Assembly (NCBI GenBank): GCA_963942565.1
Contig: OZ012700.1
Coordinates: 6,656,945-6,720,944, forward strand
From: Maea johnstoni
Lineage: Eukaryota > Annelida > Polychaeta > Spionida > Magelonidae
Direction of reading: 5' to 3'
DNA length: 64,000 nt
A program made the position numbers and the translations under genes. Below, one piece after another: positions 52,253 through 64,000 of this stretch. Every line of letters starts with the position of its first letter. Positions within the stretch are counted from its first letter, which is position 1. Under the pieces are notes generated by a model. The model did not search any database, had not been told where the DNA came from, and was given only the letters and a program-made list of their open reading frames with translations.

Positions 52253-54217
52253 TGTCCTCAAGCTGACTGTGGTATTACACTGATAGACAAAGGGCAGTCC
52301 TTATCACCTAGCTGTGCACATCTGATTGATAGCCTGATTATGACCTAGTTTGGCACTAGGGGATGGGGGATGTCCTAACCAATTTGATGAGTGGGGGTGC
52401 TGGAATGATTAGCCAATCACAGCATGGTGAAGGTAACCAATATGAATGAGAGGAGCCAAGGTCACTGACTGAAGGGTGAAGGAGCCACTGTAGGACACAT
52501 ACCCTGGTCAGACCTTTGGTAGTCAGTCAGGCCTCGGGTCAGCCCCAATACTGTGTTGTTTAATAAAGAGATTGAGTAAAGAGCTATTAGATCTTGCTTG
52601 TTATTTATTTCCCCATTATTATAAATGTAATAACATGTAGATATTGTTGCAGAGAGCTAGATGGGAGATTAAGCAAGAAAATGGGGGCAATAACCATAAC
52701 ATCCCCTTAGTCTTAGTGTGAATGTTACGGCTGATGTTTTGGCATTTGGGGTGTAAAAATGCTGCACTCGGTTCATTAGGCAGGATTGAAAGCAGGGTAT
52801 ATCACTTCCTATTTGAAAATGAAATGAGAATATTCTTGAAAATGATTTAGAATATGTATGATTCTTAATCTAGCGATATTTAGAATTCATTTTCAAATAT
52901 CCATAAATGTCCTAACTTTATGTATCTATAGACTACAAATCTTACCGTAGAAAAATATTTGCATGTTTGTTGCGATCAGTTTGTGACCTTGAACCATCCA
53001 ATACTTACCTCGCTGGGCCACCTCCACTGCCAATATCAGCATTGAATTCATCGCAGGCAACAGTATAGCTAGCTCCTCATCCCAAGATCCTCAAAGATCT
53101 CTGACATTTCATTAAGACATACCCTCAGGTTATCTTTACCACCCATCGATAGAAAATAATTAGAAATAAAGAGAGACTTCCTTTTGGAGAGGGGGAGGAG
53201 GGATGCAATTTTCTGGAGAAAGAACATTGCGAACGTCTCTGATGTCAGCAGTGTTGTTCATGATAGTGTTGTTGCTATAAGGGTACAGACACCATAGTCA
53301 GCAAGTCAATCATACATGGACATGTAAAAGATTATTACATTTATGGTAATCTTTTACTACATTCGTTGGAAGGTGAGGATAGTTATAGTTACTACATTTG
53401 TGGTATAACTTTACTAGATTTGTGGCGTCTGTTACATTTGTGGTAATTTTCTTACTACATTTGTTGGGCTTGTTACATTTTTTATATTTTTTGCTACCTT
53501 TGTGGGTTTACTACATTTCCGATAATTGTTTAGATAAATGTGGGGCTTGTTCCATTTGTGGAATTACTACGTGTGGTTGTAACACACGTATTCCAATATA
53601 AAAGATTCTTATATCTTATTGTGAGATTAGGTTATCTATTACCAGAAACCAATAGATGAAAGTTACAAAATGGACTAAGTCCTTGTTTAAGAGGGCGTAT
53701 TGTGATAAATAGTCTTACAAATTCTATTCTTTTTTTAATTGGTCACCTCGACACTAATGGGTAAATTAGGGAAGTATACACATTGAAATTATGAACAAGA
53801 AGAAGGCAAGACAACCTCCAGCCGTATGACAGAATCAATGCATCTGAATATGAAATCACAAGGGCTACGTAACATGGCACAGACCCGTCCTAAAAATTGA
53901 GTGGTCAATGGCATTCCCCAAATACCCCTCCCCAACTAAGTCTGAATCATGCTAAGTACACGTACGAAAGTTGCCAGAATATTTAGGGTTAGGCGTTGAT
54001 ACATTGAGCAAGTACTACCCTTAGAAGGAGAGCTTCACTTTAACTAGTTGTCAAAAAGCCGCAAAACTCAGAAATACTGAGACTATCAAATGAGCGTCAC
54101 AGAAGGAAGTCTGGGATAAAATTACAAGTGAAGCGCCTACCAAGAGGGGAGGGAAAAGGGCAGCACTGAAAGAAAAGGACACGGAATAATTAAGAGTGAG
54201 TCAGCACTGAGTGAGTA
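52253..54217. other. Intergenic with a degenerate minisatellite
   Basis: No gene seen. Around 53320-53580, 'ttactacatttgtggt' recurs about ten times in imperfect form. Confidence 0.4.
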
Positions 54218-54407
54218 CAGTGCCGATATTCAATTTCTGCACTAAATGCATGGGGCAGCCTGCTAGCGATACATGACGGTACGCCTGATTGCCATCGAGT
54301 TTCCTAGGCACAGCATGGATAACCTCACAGCTGAAGTAATCCGTGTGCACAACCAGGCCATGACAGACGTCTAGTCGACTGGTGCAGGAATTAAATGTAT
54401 GCACTGT
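54218..54407. mobile_element. 190 bp MITE, ACAGTG ends
   Basis: The left end ACAGTGCCGATATTCAATTT faces the reverse complement ACAGTGCATACATTTAATTC. Related copies are at 62420-62691 and 63577-63817. Confidence 0.6.
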
Positions 54408-54611
54408 AGTTTATGTTTATTTGTCATTAATGGCCGTTGTGTTTGCGCCATATACTTGATAACGGCTGCACCATGCGAATGTGACTCTCCCAGAAATATG
54501 TCTGAATATCACACTCTCGTAAAGGAACCTTTCTGTAATTGCTTGTGTCCGTTATGTTTATTTAAGTTAAATTATTTTCCCCAATATAATCCTTACCTTT
54601 CTTATATCGAC

Positions 54612-55025
<414 letters not shown>

Positions 55026-55304
55026 GTGTGTATGTATGTGAGTATGTGTGTTGAGGAGGACCGTGTGTTACGGGTGCCGATAGAGAACTACAACGTTGCT
55101 TTATACTAATATCTTTTATTTCGTAATTCCATAAAGTTTATTAAAGAAAGCAGTACTGTGTACCGGAAGACATTGATTATTTTACATAGGAACGACAGAA
55201 AACATTAGCTATTTGAACGCACATTGACTGCTACGGAATACAATTTAATCAAACTGTTAGGAACGCATTTGTTTGTACAAGAAATGGAAGCCAATAATAG
55301 TACT

Positions 55305-63126
<7,822 letters not shown>

Positions 63127-63129
63127 CTG

Positions 63130-64000
63130 CAAAAAAAAAAACAATAAACAAATTTTATTTTTGATCGATAGATAGATTTATATATATGATATTTTGATAT
63201 AACAGTTTATGCACAAAGTGCTATACCAATTGGCCATTGGGCCAGCCCCACTCCGGTATAAACAAAACACAATAAATGCGACAATAATAATGAAAACAAC
63301 TATGTGCAAGGGGCGGTTATCTTTTCGACATATGCACTAGACTAAAATGAATGATAGGGTAAATACTATGGTTGAACCGAGCAACAGGTTATGCTGTAAC
63401 ACTAAACGGTTAGTAATGGGCGCAATCGCTGTGCCATTTCCATTTGTAATTGGACTATTCTTTAATAAGCGAACCGGGTATATGTCAGAGACAGGGGGAT
63501 ACCAGTATTGTGTGTGGAAAGCTTTATGTCATATAATTCGGGATGCAATAGAGTATTAGATTCGATTATACTTATAACAGCGCCGACATTTAATTACTGC
63601 ACTAATTGCGTGGGCAGTCCAGACATAATACAGCCTGCATGCCTATAATTGCTACCCAGTTTCCTGGGCATGGAAGCATGGATGACCTCACAACGAAACG
63701 TAGCTTTTATTCGCAAGTCGCGTGGGCCGTTGATGTGCTTGGCTTATTTTTCAGACATGTTATCCATGGGTGTTTGAACACAGTGACAGGCACCCGGAAT
63801 TAAATGTCTGTATTGTATTATATATGCCATTAGGCATAATTGCAAGGCTATTCATTCATAACCAATTTATCTTGTTTGGCCATTAATATCATGACATTAA
63901 ATTACAATAGGAGAGCACATGATGATGAAGAGGTCATTTTGTGGTGGGATGGGGAGTATAAAACCTTTAGAATAATAGCCTTTATTATGAAGGATGACTT
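63130..64000. other. Upstream flank of the peptide precursor
   Basis: A non-coding first exon and promoter are expected here or beyond the window, but I cannot place them. Apart from the MITE at 63577 nothing is recognised. Confidence 0.35.
63577..63817. mobile_element. About 240 bp MITE, ACAG ends, third copy
   Basis: The left end ACAGCGCCGACATTTAATTA faces the reverse complement ACAATACAGACATTTAATTC. It lies upstream of the peptide precursor. Confidence 0.5.

Overview
The window looks like nuclear DNA of a marine invertebrate, most likely a deuterostome such as an echinoderm. This is inferred from three things: UDP-glycosyltransferases carrying an HCGNNGQ-type donor motif, a CYP4F-like P450, and a landscape of short inverted-repeat transposons and very long (TA)n tracts. 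It is AT-rich and gene-poor. A 200-base assembly gap lies at 37244-37443. No virus-like element was recognised.

Left third (about 1.8-30.4 kb): a tandem array of six related units, each built around a single-exon membrane UDP-glycosyltransferase (UGT) on the + strand. Two copies are intact (9595-11130 and 19173-20726). One is full length except for a nonsense codon (28534-30111). Three are decayed (4597-5934, 16057-16315, 23857-25413). Two of the decayed copies share the same internal deletion, and they alternate with the intact copies, so a two-gene block was probably duplicated as a whole. Each unit keeps an upstream CTATATATAGCAGG block. Because units can be compared with each other, many transposon insertions can be read against their own empty sites.

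Middle (30.4-45.9 kb): (TA)n tracts with a TA-flanked MITE between them, tRNA-like SINE traces, the last three exons of an unidentified minus-strand gene (35370-37104) next to the gap, and a 6.5 kb ORF-less element with long diverged inverted repeats (39034-45586). Next come the last four exons of a CYP4F-like cytochrome P450 on the + strand (45926-49843), whose introns carry (TA)n tracts and a second TA-flanked MITE.

Right end (55.3-63.1 kb, minus strand): the most interesting object. Six exons, with matching splice phases at every junction, build a predicted 294-residue secreted precursor. It has a signal peptide, five copies of a (Q)IIPGVFGSL-type peptide between KR sites and acidic spacers, three copies of a related QIWIIPGAIGW peptide each on its own 66-nt phase-2 cassette exon, and a C-terminal twelve-cysteine double inhibitor-cystine-knot-like domain. 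I do not recognise a described family with this combination.

Taken together, the UGT array and the P450 make a plausible xenobiotic or endobiotic metabolism neighbourhood. The peptide-precursor gene is independent of it.
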